Positions 52,107-60,995 of a DNA stretch of 64,000 bases are shown piece after piece (position 1 is the first letter of the stretch; each line of letters starts with the position of its first letter). The translations under genes and the position numbers were made by a program. The stretch is from Pontibacillus salicampi (lineage in GTDB: Bacteria; Bacillota; Bacilli; Bacillales; BH030062), in NCBI RefSeq assembly GCF_042434395.1, contig NZ_JBHLTP010000012.1, positions 62,001-126,000 on the forward strand. The letters are read 5' to 3'. The notes beneath the pieces are model-generated. The model was not told where the DNA came from and made no database searches. It was given only the letters and a program-made list of their open reading frames with translations.

Positions 52107-52138
52107 TTTAAGAGCCTTTTATATGACACAGCATTGAG

Positions 52139-52186
52139 TCATCTTGAAGCTAAGTTCTACAGAAGCGGGGGCAATAGTTAAATTAA
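52139..52186 (+). repeat. Degenerate intergenic repeat, copy 10
   Basis: TCATCTTGAAGCTAAGTTCT (52139-52158) then GAAGCGGGGGCAATAGTTAA (52162-52181). It begins 32 bases after the preceding stop. Confidence 0.55.
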
Positions 52187-52242
52187 TCAAGTATTAGTTA
52201 TCTTTTGCTAGAAATTATCTACTAGGAAAGGAATTGTTACAA

Positions 52243-52374
52243 TTGGAAGTAAAAATAGAGCCATTAAAAGGATTTACTCCACAAATTGGTCACCTTGTGT
52301 CGCAAATGAACTATGCAAGAAAAACAACAAGATACATTATTGAGATGTGTTGTTTAAATAAGGGGGGAAGTTAA
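52243..52374 (+). pseudogene. Truncated DinB-family protein
   Basis: TTG start with AAAGGAATTG upstream. The first 29 residues (MEVKIEPLKGFTPQIGHLVS, then QMNYARKTT) match the start of Bacillus DinB-like proteins, where helix 1 carries the metal-binding histidine. After that the sequence departs and stops at 43 residues. Most of the gene is missing, so a relic. Confidence 0.5.
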
Positions 52375-52385
52375 AGCCTTCCAAT

Positions 52386-52430
52386 GAAATCTCTAAATCA
52401 GGTCTTAAAGAAACGGGGCGATTGTTCAGT
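52386..52430 (+). repeat. Degenerate intergenic repeat, copy 11, terminator-like
   Basis: AAATCTCTAAATCAGGTCTT (52387-52406) then AAACGGGGCGATTGTTCAGT (52411-52430). CAGT pairs with ACTG four bases on, and GCGAT pairs with ATCGC (52463-52467) before a long T run. Confidence 0.55.
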
Positions 52431-52507
52431 ATAAACTGTTGTTTTTTTCACTATCGCAGCTTTTTTTATGAAAATGGTTTGGTAGCTTCTGAGAGGAGAG
52501 ATAAAAA

Positions 52508-52695
52508 GTGACACCTATTAAAAAAGCATAATGGATACGTAACAAGGCAAAAAGAAGGTATGACACAGGTATTAGTATTTCGACATCCTATTGCTAAAGC
52601 AGGGATTCAAATCCCAAAGGGGACCTGGAGAATCCACTCAACATGCAGTTTTAAGAGAAAGAGTAATGGAAGAAGAAACAGGATTAAGAAACTAA
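52508..52695 (+). pseudogene. Decayed Nudix hydrolase
   Basis: GTG start with GAGGAGAG upstream. In one frame HNGYVTRQKEGMTQVLVFRH then PIAKAGIQIPKGT, and in the next PGESTQHAVLRERVMEEETG, which is the Nudix box (G-x5-E-x7-REUxEExG) slightly expanded. There are at least two shifts and an early stop (TAA 52693-52695) just after the box. The C-terminal half is absent. A clear relic. Confidence 0.6.
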
Positions 52696-52720
52696 TATTA
52701 GATCCTATATATTCGATTTC

Positions 52721-52758
<38 letters not shown>

Positions 52759-52771
52759 TCAAAAACAACCC

Positions 52772-52816
52772 ATCATATCTCAATACCTAAGTATACTTGT
52801 GATATTGAGATATGAT
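52772..52816. repeat. 14-bp inverted repeat
   Basis: ATCATATCTCAATA (52772-52785) and TATTGAGATATGAT (52803-52816), perfect, loop 17 bases. No T run, so terminator function is unclear; it closes the decayed region. Confidence 0.5.
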
Positions 52817-53096
52817 AGAACTTTCTTGATCCATTGCTGCTAATTATTTCTTGCTTAGTATTTTCCTTGGTTATTCATGTATTCAAATGAACCATGTGTA
52901 TCCTTTTTTATAATAGTATAGATTCTCTAGAATAATCTATTAGCACCTAACACAGCCAAGAATGTTTAGCATCCATTCGTACATAACATAATGTTATGAT
53001 TCGTTTATTAATACTACGTATTTCTCAACTTCATTTTTTATATGTTAACGCCTACTGTTAACCCTTTCCCCTTTACAAGAACACTTGTTCCACTCC
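52817..53096. other. Intergenic region
   Basis: About 280 AT-rich bases before the minus-strand DUF692 gene end. Nothing supported. Confidence 0.35.
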
Positions 53097-53879
53097 TTAA
53101 CTATCCAAAAGCTTCACTAGTCGCTGTAGCTGTCTTTTTATTGTTTCTTTATCCGTACGCCATTCCATTTTGCTGCCAGTGCCACCATACTCTAGTGTTA
53201 AAAACTGTGGTGAGGTTTTCTCGAGTGTGTAGGCTAACAGCTGGTAGTCTTGCTCTGACATTTCGAGATGTCTGTCGACTAATCCTTCTTCCTCGTTATA
53301 CTCCGGTCCGCATACGTGTATTTCCTGTACTCTTTCTAAAGGCAGCTTGTCAATGTAGTCATAGGCGGATTCGCCTCTATGCCATGCTGCTATTCTTGCA
53401 TGGGCTGTATCGAGCAGCAGACCAACGTCAGCCTCTTCACAAAGCTCTGTAATAAATTCTGGATCTGTTACTGTGCGATACACATCACTATTTTGGTAAT
53501 ATGGGATGTTTTCAATTAATAATTCAACGTCTAATTGTTCTTTACAATAAGAGATTCCTTTCATCAAACGTTCTTTTAATTGCACCCGATTTGGTTCTTG
53601 CTCAGGCCAAAAACGATGTCTACCTGTTAAATGAATGGCTATGTGCGGGGATTTACATTCTTGTAGTGCTTCATTAATGCGATTCCAATTGAGCTCAGGT
53701 AAATCAGCCTGTGCTGCAGTTGGTAATGTATGTAATAGAACAGGGCGAATGGGTCTTGCATGTTGTACTTCTTGATTATATACGTCCCATCTTGATAATT
53801 TGATCCAATCGACGATGACCTGCTCGAGTTGAATTAGTTCCATTAGTTCTGTTGAGTAATTGCACGCTAATTTAATCAA
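53097..53879 (-). CDS. DUF692/UPF0276-like TIM-barrel protein (MNIO family candidate)
   Basis: A 260-residue TIM barrel resembling the DUF692 family, now known as multinuclear non-heme iron-dependent oxidases. Putative iron ligands: Glu123 and Asn124 in LLIENIPYY, Asp157 and His160 in LLLDTAHARIAA, His188 in EIHVCGP, Asp202 and His204 in VDRHLEM. Characterised members (MbnB, TglH) modify cysteine in ribosomal peptides, with a partner protein and precursor peptide; none is visible here. TTG start after AAGGGGGAAGAG. The upstream neighbour is the glycosyltransferase, in the same direction but separated by a terminator. Xylose-isomerase-like endonuclease IV folds are the alternative. Confidence 0.65.
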   Translation of the reverse strand: MIKLACNYSTELMELIQLEQVIVDWIKLSRWDVYNQEVQHARPIRPVLLHTLPTAAQADLPELNWNRINEALQECKSPHIAIHLTGRHRFWPEQEPNRVQLKERLMKGISYCKEQLDVELLIENIPYYQNSDVYRTVTDPEFITELCEEADVGLLLDTAHARIAAWHRGESAYDYIDKLPLERVQEIHVCGPEYNEEEGLVDRHLEMSEQDYQLLAYTLEKTSPQFLTLEYGGTGSKMEWRTDKETIKRQLQRLVKLLDS

Positions 53880-53931
53880 CTGCTCTTCCCCCTTATGCTT
53901 ATTCCATTAACTAACTGGCTTGTTATTAATA

Positions 53932-53968
53932 AAAAAAGACTAAAACCTTACATAGGCTTAGTCTTTTC
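53932..53968 (-). terminator. Terminator behind the glycosyltransferase gene
   Basis: AAAGACTAA (53936-53944) and TTAGTCTTT (53959-53967), loop 14 bases; on the minus strand a T run follows. Confidence 0.7.
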
Positions 53969-53977
53969 TCCTGCTTT

Positions 53978-55108
53978 TCATTGTGCTTGCTTCATGGGAG
54001 ATATCCCAAGCACTTCTTCATATATCTCTAAAATTTGCTCGGATGGCTTCGTCCAGCTGAATTTTTCTGCTTCATCTCGCGCGTTTTCTCTCATAGTTTG
54101 ATGTAAGTCCGCATGTTCGAGCTTTCTAACAGCGTCAATCAGGCTTTGTGTATCTTCATTTTCAAACAACAGACCTGTTCGTTCATCATCCACCTGCTCC
54201 ATAGTAGGCCCACTCTTAGCGGCAATAACCGGTAGTCCTGAAGCCATCGCTTCCAGAATTACTAAGCCTAATGTTTCGGTAATAGATGGGAAAATAAACG
54301 CATCAGCAGAAGAAAACGCCTGGGAGAGCTCTTCCCCGTGTAGAAAACCAGTGAAGATCGTGTTCGTTCCAGCAAATTTATGCTCCAATTGCTCTCTTAC
54401 TGGTCCATCTCCTACAATCGCTAAGCGGACATCATCTCGCTGCTCTAATAAAGGCTTTAGTTTATGGATTTCTTTTTCAGGAGCAAGACGTCCCACGAAT
54501 ACAAGTAATTTCTTCTCTGGTTCTCCTCCAGAAAGACGATTTCGCATATCTTCATTATAATAATTCGGATGGTACCGATCGATTGCAACTCCGCGTTTCC
54601 AAACGTGAACATTGTGAAATCCGTGTTTATCTAGCTCTCCCTTTACAGCTTGAGATGTACATAGATTTAAGTCAGCTTGATTATGAAGACGTTTAAAATA
54701 CCACCATAATACTGGTTTGAATGGATATAGCTTATAATAATCCATATATTTTGGAACGTGGGTATGGTAAGAAGCAATCATTGGGAATTCCAACTGCTTG
54801 GCATACTTAACTCCACTCACTCCTAATAAAGCCGGATTGACGACGTGCACTAAATCTGGCTGATGTTTCTCTAATATATCTTTTACCTTCTTATTTGGAA
54901 GGGCAAAAGGACGATATCTGTAAAAAGGTAGCTTTGTAGCCTTAACCCCCTCTACTACACAGCCCTCAAACTCTGTAACGCCAAGGTCAGGTGCAATAAC
55001 AACAACTTCATGATTTTGTTGACGAAGATATTTAATTGCCTCTGTCAGCCTCGTTACTACGCCATCCGTGGAAGGCAGGAATGTTTCCGTAATTATCGCA
55101 ATCTTCAC
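53978..55108 (-). CDS. Family-4 glycosyltransferase, SqdX/SQD2-like
   Basis: A 376-residue GT-B glycosyltransferase of family 4. The whole chain follows the cyanobacterial SqdX pattern: IITETFLPSTDGVVTRL, HVVNPALLGVSGVKYAK, ASYHTHVPKYMDYY, LCTSQAVKGELDKHG, WKRGVAIDRYHP, FVGRLAPEKEI, GDGPVREQLEHKF and the EX7E-like ITETLGLVILEAMASG. SqdX transfers sulfoquinovose to diacylglycerol. Since an SqdB gene is in the same window, sulfolipid synthesis is possible; other diacylglycerol glycosyltransferases are the alternative. ATG after AAAGGAG. Confidence 0.8.
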   Translation of the reverse strand: MKIAIITETFLPSTDGVVTRLTEAIKYLRQQNHEVVVIAPDLGVTEFEGCVVEGVKATKLPFYRYRPFALPNKKVKDILEKHQPDLVHVVNPALLGVSGVKYAKQLEFPMIASYHTHVPKYMDYYKLYPFKPVLWWYFKRLHNQADLNLCTSQAVKGELDKHGFHNVHVWKRGVAIDRYHPNYYNEDMRNRLSGGEPEKKLLVFVGRLAPEKEIHKLKPLLEQRDDVRLAIVGDGPVREQLEHKFAGTNTIFTGFLHGEELSQAFSSADAFIFPSITETLGLVILEAMASGLPVIAAKSGPTMEQVDDERTGLLFENEDTQSLIDAVRKLEHADLHQTMRENARDEAEKFSWTKPSEQILEIYEEVLGISPMKQAQ

Positions 55109-55584
55109 TTTACATACTCCTTTATATAACGATTATGACTAAGTATTTCTCTATTCAAATAGTTCTATCCTTAATGGAAATACCCTTTAATATAAAATCC
55201 AAACGAAGGGCTGAAGCAATAAAAAGTGCTTCAGCCCTATAAAAATGGAATCAAACGCATTAGAACCATGACCTGGTTGATGTTGAAACAACCTGGGTAC
55301 TTCATCTCATATTAATAATATCAATAATGGTCGGTAAAAATCATTAGTAATTTTGTTGATATTTATTAAGAATATGTAAGGTTGATGAAATCTTTGTAAA
55401 CATCCAACATTGTAGCATATTTTGCCGTATGGTACATAGAACAATTACTTTGTTTTCATTATTGTTTGGTGTTGTTTTTTACATTATGAGTTACTACTAA
55501 GTATATATATGATATAATTAGAAAACAATGAAAAATTTGGATGCATTACTATGATTTATAACATTACTAAAGGTGGGGTTGAGC
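55109..55584. other. Divergent intergenic region with a hairpin
   Basis: About 475 bases between the glycosyltransferase and the PadR-like gene. It contains the perfect 11-bp hairpin GGGCTGAAGCA (55208-55218) / TGCTTCAGCCC (55227-55237), 8-base loop, 100 bases upstream of the glycosyltransferase start, possibly a leader or attenuator. No gene seen. Confidence 0.45.
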
Positions 55585-55965
55585 GTGTCTAGTAAAAATA
55601 ATCCAAAAAAGTTTGCTTTGAATATGTCTGCTGCTCAGTTTACGAAGTTCTATGTCTTGCATTTGCTTCATAAAAAGCCGTCCATGATAAGTGAACATTT
55701 TAAAGAAGAATTTGCTCAATTAACTGGAAATTGGCGACCTGCCCCCTCTACTCTTCTTGATACCCTTCATGAAATGACAGATGAAGGGCTGTTGATGAGG
55801 AAGGAAGATTATAAATCCCATGAAAAAAAACGGCAGAAAGTGTACTGGTATCGTGTCACGGAGAAAGGATCAGAGGAATTTGAGGTGTTAAAGAAACGGT
55901 ACAAGCTGTTATTTGATGAACAATTAGATATTTTAAAGAAGATAATGAATGAAATTTATCAATAA
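55585..55965 (+). CDS. PadR-like winged-helix regulator
   Basis: A 126-residue regulator. Core: TKFYVLHLLHKKPSMISEHF, then APSTLLDTLHEMTDEGLLMR and KVYWYRVTEKGSEEF, the PadR winged helix. GTG start eight bases after AAAGGTGG (TTG at 55579 possible). It lies just upstream of the acyl-CoA synthetase gene in the same direction and may control it. Confidence 0.75.
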   Translation: MSSKNNPKKFALNMSAAQFTKFYVLHLLHKKPSMISEHFKEEFAQLTGNWRPAPSTLLDTLHEMTDEGLLMRKEDYKSHEKKRQKVYWYRVTEKGSEEFEVLKKRYKLLFDEQLDILKKIMNEIYQ

Positions 55966-56123
55966 TACATTTATGAAACGGGCAATGGGGAAGTCTTCCT
56001 ATTTGCTCGTTTTTCTGTATCTAAGTATTCGTAACACCCCTTCCCCTTTTAAGTTCCTGACTTGTTGTTATATAATAATAGGTGTAAAGATTCAGAATTT
56101 TGTATCTTTGAGGAGGTTTTTTG

Positions 56124-58076
56124 GTGGCACAACATGCTGTTTGGTTTCCAAGCGAAGAATATAAGCAGCAAACACGTCTGTATCATTTGATGACAAAATG
56201 CGGTTTTACAGATTATGATGCATTTCAAGAAAGAACTGTCGATCACATTGATTGGTTCTGGGACAAGGCCGTTAAAGAATTGGACATCGAGTGGTTTAAA
56301 CGGTATGAGCAAACCCTAGATCTTTCTAAGGGAGTCAAATATCCCGATTGGTTTGTGAACGGAAAATTGAATGCAACCCACCTCGCCCTTGAAAAGTGGA
56401 TAAAGGATCCTGGTATGGCTAAAGAAAAAGCACTTATATGGGAAAGCGATGATGGTGAGAACAGAATATTCACCTACGAGGAGCTGTCAGCTGAGGTGAA
56501 TAAAGCGGCAAATGGACTACATTCCTTAGGCTTACAAAAGGGTGATATTGTAACGCTATACTTACCGATGATTCCGGAAACGTTAATAGCCATGCTTGCC
56601 ATCTCAAAAATTGGGGCCATCTTCTCTCCTGCTTTCTCTGGGTATAAGGAAGAGGCAGTAGCTACAAGGGTAAAGGCAGCGCAATCTAAAATGATTATTA
56701 CAGCAAATGGCTTTCATCGGAGAGGTAAAACGCACAGAATGAAGGAAGAGGCTCTTCAAGCTATGAAAGAATGTCCCTCCATTGAGACAATGATTGTAGT
56801 CGATCGACTTCAAGAAACCGTTCCTTCTTCTGATAATAGAGAAGTAAGCTGGAATGATATGCTGAAAAATGAAACCGATTACAAGACAGAGCAGATGAAC
56901 GCTGATGATCCGTTTATGATTATTTATACCTCCGGTACGACAGGAACTCCTAAAGGGGCTTTGCACACTCATAGTGGATTTCCTATTAAATCTGCATTTG
57001 ACGCTGGAATTGGAATGGACGTCAAGAAACGAGATACATTATTTTGGTACACGGATATGGGGTGGATGATGGGTCCTTTCCTGGTATATGGAGGACTGGT
57101 CAATGGTGCTACCATCGTTATGTTTGAAGGCACTCCAGATTATCCTAAACCAAACCGGATTTGGGAGCTTGTAGAGAAGCACAACGTTAGTCATCTTGGC
57201 ATATCCCCCACCCTCATACGCTCGCTAATGTCTCACGGGGAGGAATGGGCTCTGCAGCACGACTTGTCGTCCTTAAAAGTCATTGGTGCGACAGGAGAGC
57301 CCTTTAACCCAGAACCGTGGATGTGGTTGTTTCGCGATGTTGGTAAATATCAGATTCCTATATTTAATTATTCTGGCGGAACAGAAATATCTGGAGGAAT
57401 GCTTGGGAATGTGTTAGTTAAGCCTATTGGTCCCGTCACCTTTAATGCTCCGCTTCCTGGAATGGACGTTGGCGTATATGACAAAGATGGAAATCCTGTT
57501 AAGAATGAGGTTGGGGAATTAGTCCTCTTGAAGCCATGGGTAGGCATGACACGTGGTTTTTACAAGGATAATGATCGCTATGAACGAACCTACTGGAATC
57601 GTTGGCCGGATACGTGGGTTCATGGTGATTGGGTAATCGAGGATGATGAGGGATTTTATACGATAACAGGCAGGTCAGATGATACCTTAAATGTTGCCGG
57701 GAAACGAACCGGTCCTGCTGAAATCGAATCCGTCCTAGTAGAGCACGATGCTGTGATGGAAGCAGGAGTAATAGGCATCCCTCATGAGGTAAAGGGAGAA
57801 ACACCAGTTGCATTCGTCGTGCTTAAAAGTACCACTTCTGCGACTGATGCAATAAAAAAAGAAATACTAGAACATGCCACACAAATGTTAGGGAAGGCAA
57901 TGGCACCAAGCGATGTGTATGTCGTACCGGATTTGCCGAAAACGCGCAATGCGAAAGTGATGCGACGAGCTATTAAAACAGCATACCTACATGAAGACCC
58001 TGGCGATTTATCTGCTTTAGAGAATCCAGAAATAGTCGAAACTATTCGAAAACTAGGTCAGCCTTCTTTGCCATAA
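56124..58076 (+). CDS. Acetyl-CoA synthetase-like AMP-forming acyl-CoA ligase
   Basis: A 650-residue enzyme of the acetyl/propionyl-CoA synthetase group that activates a carboxylic acid with ATP and CoA. Seen: N-terminal acetyl-CoA-synthetase region (WFKRYEQTLDLSKGVKYPDW), P-loop YTSGTTGTPKGALHTHSGFP, FNYSGGTEISGG, and HGDWVIEDDEGFYTITGRSD then TLNVAGKRTGPAEIESVL, with the C-terminal lysine in KTRNAKVMRRAIK. GTG start seven bases after GAGGAGG. The tryptophan-containing acetate pocket cannot be judged; propionate or a short branched acid are possible. Confidence 0.88.
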   Translation: MAQHAVWFPSEEYKQQTRLYHLMTKCGFTDYDAFQERTVDHIDWFWDKAVKELDIEWFKRYEQTLDLSKGVKYPDWFVNGKLNATHLALEKWIKDPGMAKEKALIWESDDGENRIFTYEELSAEVNKAANGLHSLGLQKGDIVTLYLPMIPETLIAMLAISKIGAIFSPAFSGYKEEAVATRVKAAQSKMIITANGFHRRGKTHRMKEEALQAMKECPSIETMIVVDRLQETVPSSDNREVSWNDMLKNETDYKTEQMNADDPFMIIYTSGTTGTPKGALHTHSGFPIKSAFDAGIGMDVKKRDTLFWYTDMGWMMGPFLVYGGLVNGATIVMFEGTPDYPKPNRIWELVEKHNVSHLGISPTLIRSLMSHGEEWALQHDLSSLKVIGATGEPFNPEPWMWLFRDVGKYQIPIFNYSGGTEISGGMLGNVLVKPIGPVTFNAPLPGMDVGVYDKDGNPVKNEVGELVLLKPWVGMTRGFYKDNDRYERTYWNRWPDTWVHGDWVIEDDEGFYTITGRSDDTLNVAGKRTGPAEIESVLVEHDAVMEAGVIGIPHEVKGETPVAFVVLKSTTSATDAIKKEILEHATQMLGKAMAPSDVYVVPDLPKTRNAKVMRRAIKTAYLHEDPGDLSALENPEIVETIRKLGQPSLP

Positions 58077-58082
58077 AGACAA

Positions 58083-58120
58083 GAAAGCTCCAGTTCCCTT
58101 TAACAGGTTCTGGAGCTTTC
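58083..58120. terminator. Convergent terminator
   Basis: GAAAGCTCCAG (58083-58093) and CTGGAGCTTTC (58110-58120), 16-base loop, between the convergent acyl-CoA ligase and YtkA-like genes. Confidence 0.75.
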
Positions 58121-58123
58121 TCG

Positions 58124-58939
58124 TTATTTTACCGTAATAGATTTTTCCTTATGGTCGTGCATTTCACCTTTTCTAAAATGTAGTTTAACCGTGTAGTTCC
58201 CTTTTTCTTCAAATGTAAAAGGTGCGGTGTACTCTCCTTTGTTGCCCTCTTTAGCATCCACGTATTGGTGTTTCTCAGCGCCTTCTTTCCATATTTCAAA
58301 TTGAACATCTGCACCTTCTAATGCCGCTTCCTGCTGCTTAAGATGACCAACGATTGATACTTCCTCACCGACAGATTGCTGATCCTCTAGCATAAGGTGG
58401 GCCATAACATCGTGATTGTGATGCCCCTCTCCTTCATGGGTATTAGAGGAGTGATCGCCATGGTCATGAGTTGCTTCCTCTTCTTCATGTGAATTATGAT
58501 GACCTTGTGATGAGGAGGAACTATCTCCTATGGTTAACTCCTGTTGTGGCATATTGTGCATGCCCCGGGCTGTAACGTGTGAGATGACGTAATACGTGCC
58601 CGCTTCATCCACCGTTGTTTCCATCGTATATACTCCGTTCTCTGTGAATTCGCCTTCGGTCATTTGGTGCTCTTCTTCGGACTGTCCTTCTTTCCAAAAC
58701 TCAAAACGAACTTCATCAGCATCATTCACATTTTCTCCATCATGTGTCACTTTAGATTGAATGGTAAAAGCCTCACCAGGTGTTACCTCCTCCACTGCAG
58801 GGTTTGTTGAGATAGACACTTTAATAGGCTTCAGGTCCTCTTCCCCAGTACTATTGTCTGCTCCCTCAGATTGATTTGTACCACATGCCGCTAGTAGTAT
58901 CATCAACATTGATATCATTGCGATTTTCCATTGTTTCAT
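58124..58939 (-). CDS. YtkA-like domain lipoprotein with His-rich linker
   Basis: A 271-residue lipoprotein. Lipobox LLAACG gives Cys19. Two YtkA-like immunoglobulin-type domains (about residues 37-125 and 178-268), each with the VRFEFWKEG / VQFEIWKEG strand, are joined by a linker very rich in His and Asp/Glu (GHHNSHEEEEATHDHGDHSS, then EGEGHHNHD). This linker is a plausible metal-binding segment. Downstream of an SCO1 gene in the same direction, 28 bases apart. YtkA/FixH-like proteins are linked to copper and cytochrome oxidase assembly; metal identity is inference. Confidence 0.75.
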   Translation of the reverse strand: MKQWKIAMISMLMILLAACGTNQSEGADNSTGEEDLKPIKVSISTNPAVEEVTPGEAFTIQSKVTHDGENVNDADEVRFEFWKEGQSEEEHQMTEGEFTENGVYTMETTVDEAGTYYVISHVTARGMHNMPQQELTIGDSSSSSQGHHNSHEEEEATHDHGDHSSNTHEGEGHHNHDVMAHLMLEDQQSVGEEVSIVGHLKQQEAALEGADVQFEIWKEGAEKHQYVDAKEGNKGEYTAPFTFEEKGNYTVKLHFRKGEMHDHKEKSITVK

Positions 58940-58967
58940 TCCACTCGTTCCCTTCTTCATTGGTTAT

Positions 58968-59537
58968 TTACGATACTTTCTGCAAATCCGCTACGATTTG
59001 CTCTAACTCTCCGTTTTTCACCCCGCTATATTTCTTTATGACTTTCCCTTCTGGATTGACTAAGTAGAAGCTAGTACCATGCATCATTTGATTTGAATCC
59101 TGTATATCTTCGACTAGTGTCTTAAAGGACTTCAAGCCAAAGGTTTTAATTTCATCAAATTCGTATCCAGTTAAGAAGGACCAGTTCTCATAATCCGCCC
59201 CGAATTTATTCCCAAATTGCTTTAATGCTTCTGGATTATCCTGTTCTGGATCTACAGTGAACGAAATGAATTGAACATCTACATCTTTCTCACTCGTCAT
59301 TTCCTGCAATTGGGACATGTTATTGGTCATAGGGGGACAAACTGTATCGCAGCTAGTAAAGATAAAATCCGCGACCCACCATTCTCCTTCTAAATCCTCT
59401 AGTTCAACGGTTTCTCTATCCTGGTTCGTAAAGGAGAATGGTTCTACCGTTTCGGACATATTTCCTTCAATCTTCTGATTACATGCACTAAGTACGATAA
59501 GTAAGGCAGGTAATAGCAAGAGGTACATCTTTCTCAT
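58968..59537 (-). CDS. SCO1/SenC-family copper chaperone lipoprotein
   Basis: A 189-residue membrane-anchored thioredoxin-fold protein that helps load Cu into cytochrome c oxidase CuA. Lipobox LSACN gives Cys19; copper-binding Cys63 and Cys67 in FTSCDTVCPPMT and His153 in MMHGTSFYLV complete the SCO motif CxxxC...H. ATG with AAGGAGTG upstream. It lies between the histidine kinase gene and the YtkA-like gene, all in one direction, so all four may be one unit. Confidence 0.88.
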   Translation of the reverse strand: MRKMYLLLLPALLIVLSACNQKIEGNMSETVEPFSFTNQDRETVELEDLEGEWWVADFIFTSCDTVCPPMTNNMSQLQEMTSEKDVDVQFISFTVDPEQDNPEALKQFGNKFGADYENWSFLTGYEFDEIKTFGLKSFKTLVEDIQDSNQMMHGTSFYLVNPEGKVIKKYSGVKNGELEQIVADLQKVS

Positions 59538-59555
59538 CTTATCTCACTCCTTCTG

Positions 59556-60995
59556 TCATTCTTCTAGTAGATAAAGAGGCAAGATAACTTCCAATGTTGT
59601 TCCTAATCCCAGTGTGGAATCAATATGGATAGTGCCACTATGTCTTTGGACAATTTGTTGAACGATAGCAAGACCTAGTCCAACGCCACCGTTTGATCTT
59701 GTCCTTGCTTTGTTTACTCGATAAAACCGCTCCATAATTCGATGAACATCCTTTGGAGGGATACCTTCTCCAGAATCTGAAATGGAAAGAGAGACCTCCC
59801 CTTCTTTCCTTTGCAGCGCAATGTCGATTGTACCGTTTTCACCTGTATAATGAAAGGCGTTATCAAGAAGATTGCTTACTACTTGATCCAGCCGGTCACT
59901 GTCTCCTTTAACAATAATTTCGTCATCTACAGTAAGAGTTAATCGTTTATGCTCCTTGCTTGCTCTTAGCTGGAAGCGTTCCGCTACATCACGTACCAGT
60001 TGCGCGAAAGGAATAGGAGCCTGCTGCATAGGATAGGATTCTCCCTCCAGCTGAGCTAGGTCAAGTAAATCGTTGACGAGTCGATTCATCCTTTGAACCT
60101 CCTGATGGATAATGGTAACGTATCTCTCCCGCTCTTCTTCATCCCTTACTTTTTGATCCAGCAATGCTTCCGTGTACCCATGCACATAACTGAGTGGAGT
60201 CCTTAATTCATGAGATACATTTTGTAAAAACTCTCTGCGCTTGTTCTCTACTTCTTGAAGAGAAGAAGATAACGTATTAAAGGATTGAGCAAGGGAGCCA
60301 ATTTCATCTTTCCCTTTTAATGTAATACGTTTGCTGAAATCCCCTCTTGCCATTTGTTCCGATATAGCCTCCATCGTTTTAAGCGGATGCAGCAGTCGGT
60401 CCGTCATGCTTTTTCCTATCCACACTACAAGAATAATTAAGGTAAGCAATATGCCCATAATGATTACCCGAATAGACTCAAAGGGAGCATATACTTGCTC
60501 GAGAGGCAAATAGGAAAAAATAGCCCCCGTTAAGACCCCCTCCTCCATTAATGGATGAATAATGGCGAGAATATCCTGGTCCAATGCTGGGTGCGCTTTA
60601 ATAATGGTAACGGTTTGATTGGTTTGTAGCTGTTCTAATTGTTGTTTAGAAATGAAGGATGTGCCGTTTACTTGGAAGGGCAAATCTTCGTTTAACTGTC
60701 TCGGATCCTTTAGATGAATTGTTTCAGCCTTTGTATTCGCATTAGTCCATCGTAGTCTTGCCTCAAAGGCATCTGCTCCATGACTGGCATAATACTCCTC
60801 CACCAGGTTTTCTCCTTGATGGAGTAGGGATTCTTTTTGATTATCTACGTAAAAGTTCTCATAAAGAAAATACGTAAGCCCGATAGCCGTCATAATTGTG
60901 CCAAAAGAAATAATCGAGATAGTCAGCCAGATTCGTTTACGGATTCCAACACCTCGTATACGTTCTATGATTCGAATTTGTAGCCAACTCCCCAT
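59556..60995 (-). CDS. Sensor histidine kinase
   Basis: A 479-residue kinase. First transmembrane helix about 22-45, extracytoplasmic sensor domain about 46-172, second helix about 176-195, HAMP (about 198-250), dimerisation domain with phosphorylated His262 in NVSHELRTPLSYVHG, then ATPase domain with NLLDNAFHYTG, DSGEGIP and GGVGLGLAIV. It overlaps the response-regulator stop by 31 bases. The linked SCO1 and YtkA-like genes suggest sensing of copper or envelope redox state (inference). Confidence 0.88.
   Translation of the reverse strand: MGSWLQIRIIERIRGVGIRKRIWLTISIISFGTIMTAIGLTYFLYENFYVDNQKESLLHQGENLVEEYYASHGADAFEARLRWTNANTKAETIHLKDPRQLNEDLPFQVNGTSFISKQQLEQLQTNQTVTIIKAHPALDQDILAIIHPLMEEGVLTGAIFSYLPLEQVYAPFESIRVIIMGILLTLIILVVWIGKSMTDRLLHPLKTMEAISEQMARGDFSKRITLKGKDEIGSLAQSFNTLSSSLQEVENKRREFLQNVSHELRTPLSYVHGYTEALLDQKVRDEEERERYVTIIHQEVQRMNRLVNDLLDLAQLEGESYPMQQAPIPFAQLVRDVAERFQLRASKEHKRLTLTVDDEIIVKGDSDRLDQVVSNLLDNAFHYTGENGTIDIALQRKEGEVSLSISDSGEGIPPKDVHRIMERFYRVNKARTRSNGGVGLGLAIVQQIVQRHSGTIHIDSTLGLGTTLEVILPLYLLEE

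Noticed and set aside
48371..52430. CRISPR array
   Set aside because: The repeats are degenerate, spaced by whole genes of variable length, and there are no cas genes; spacing is incompatible with CRISPR.
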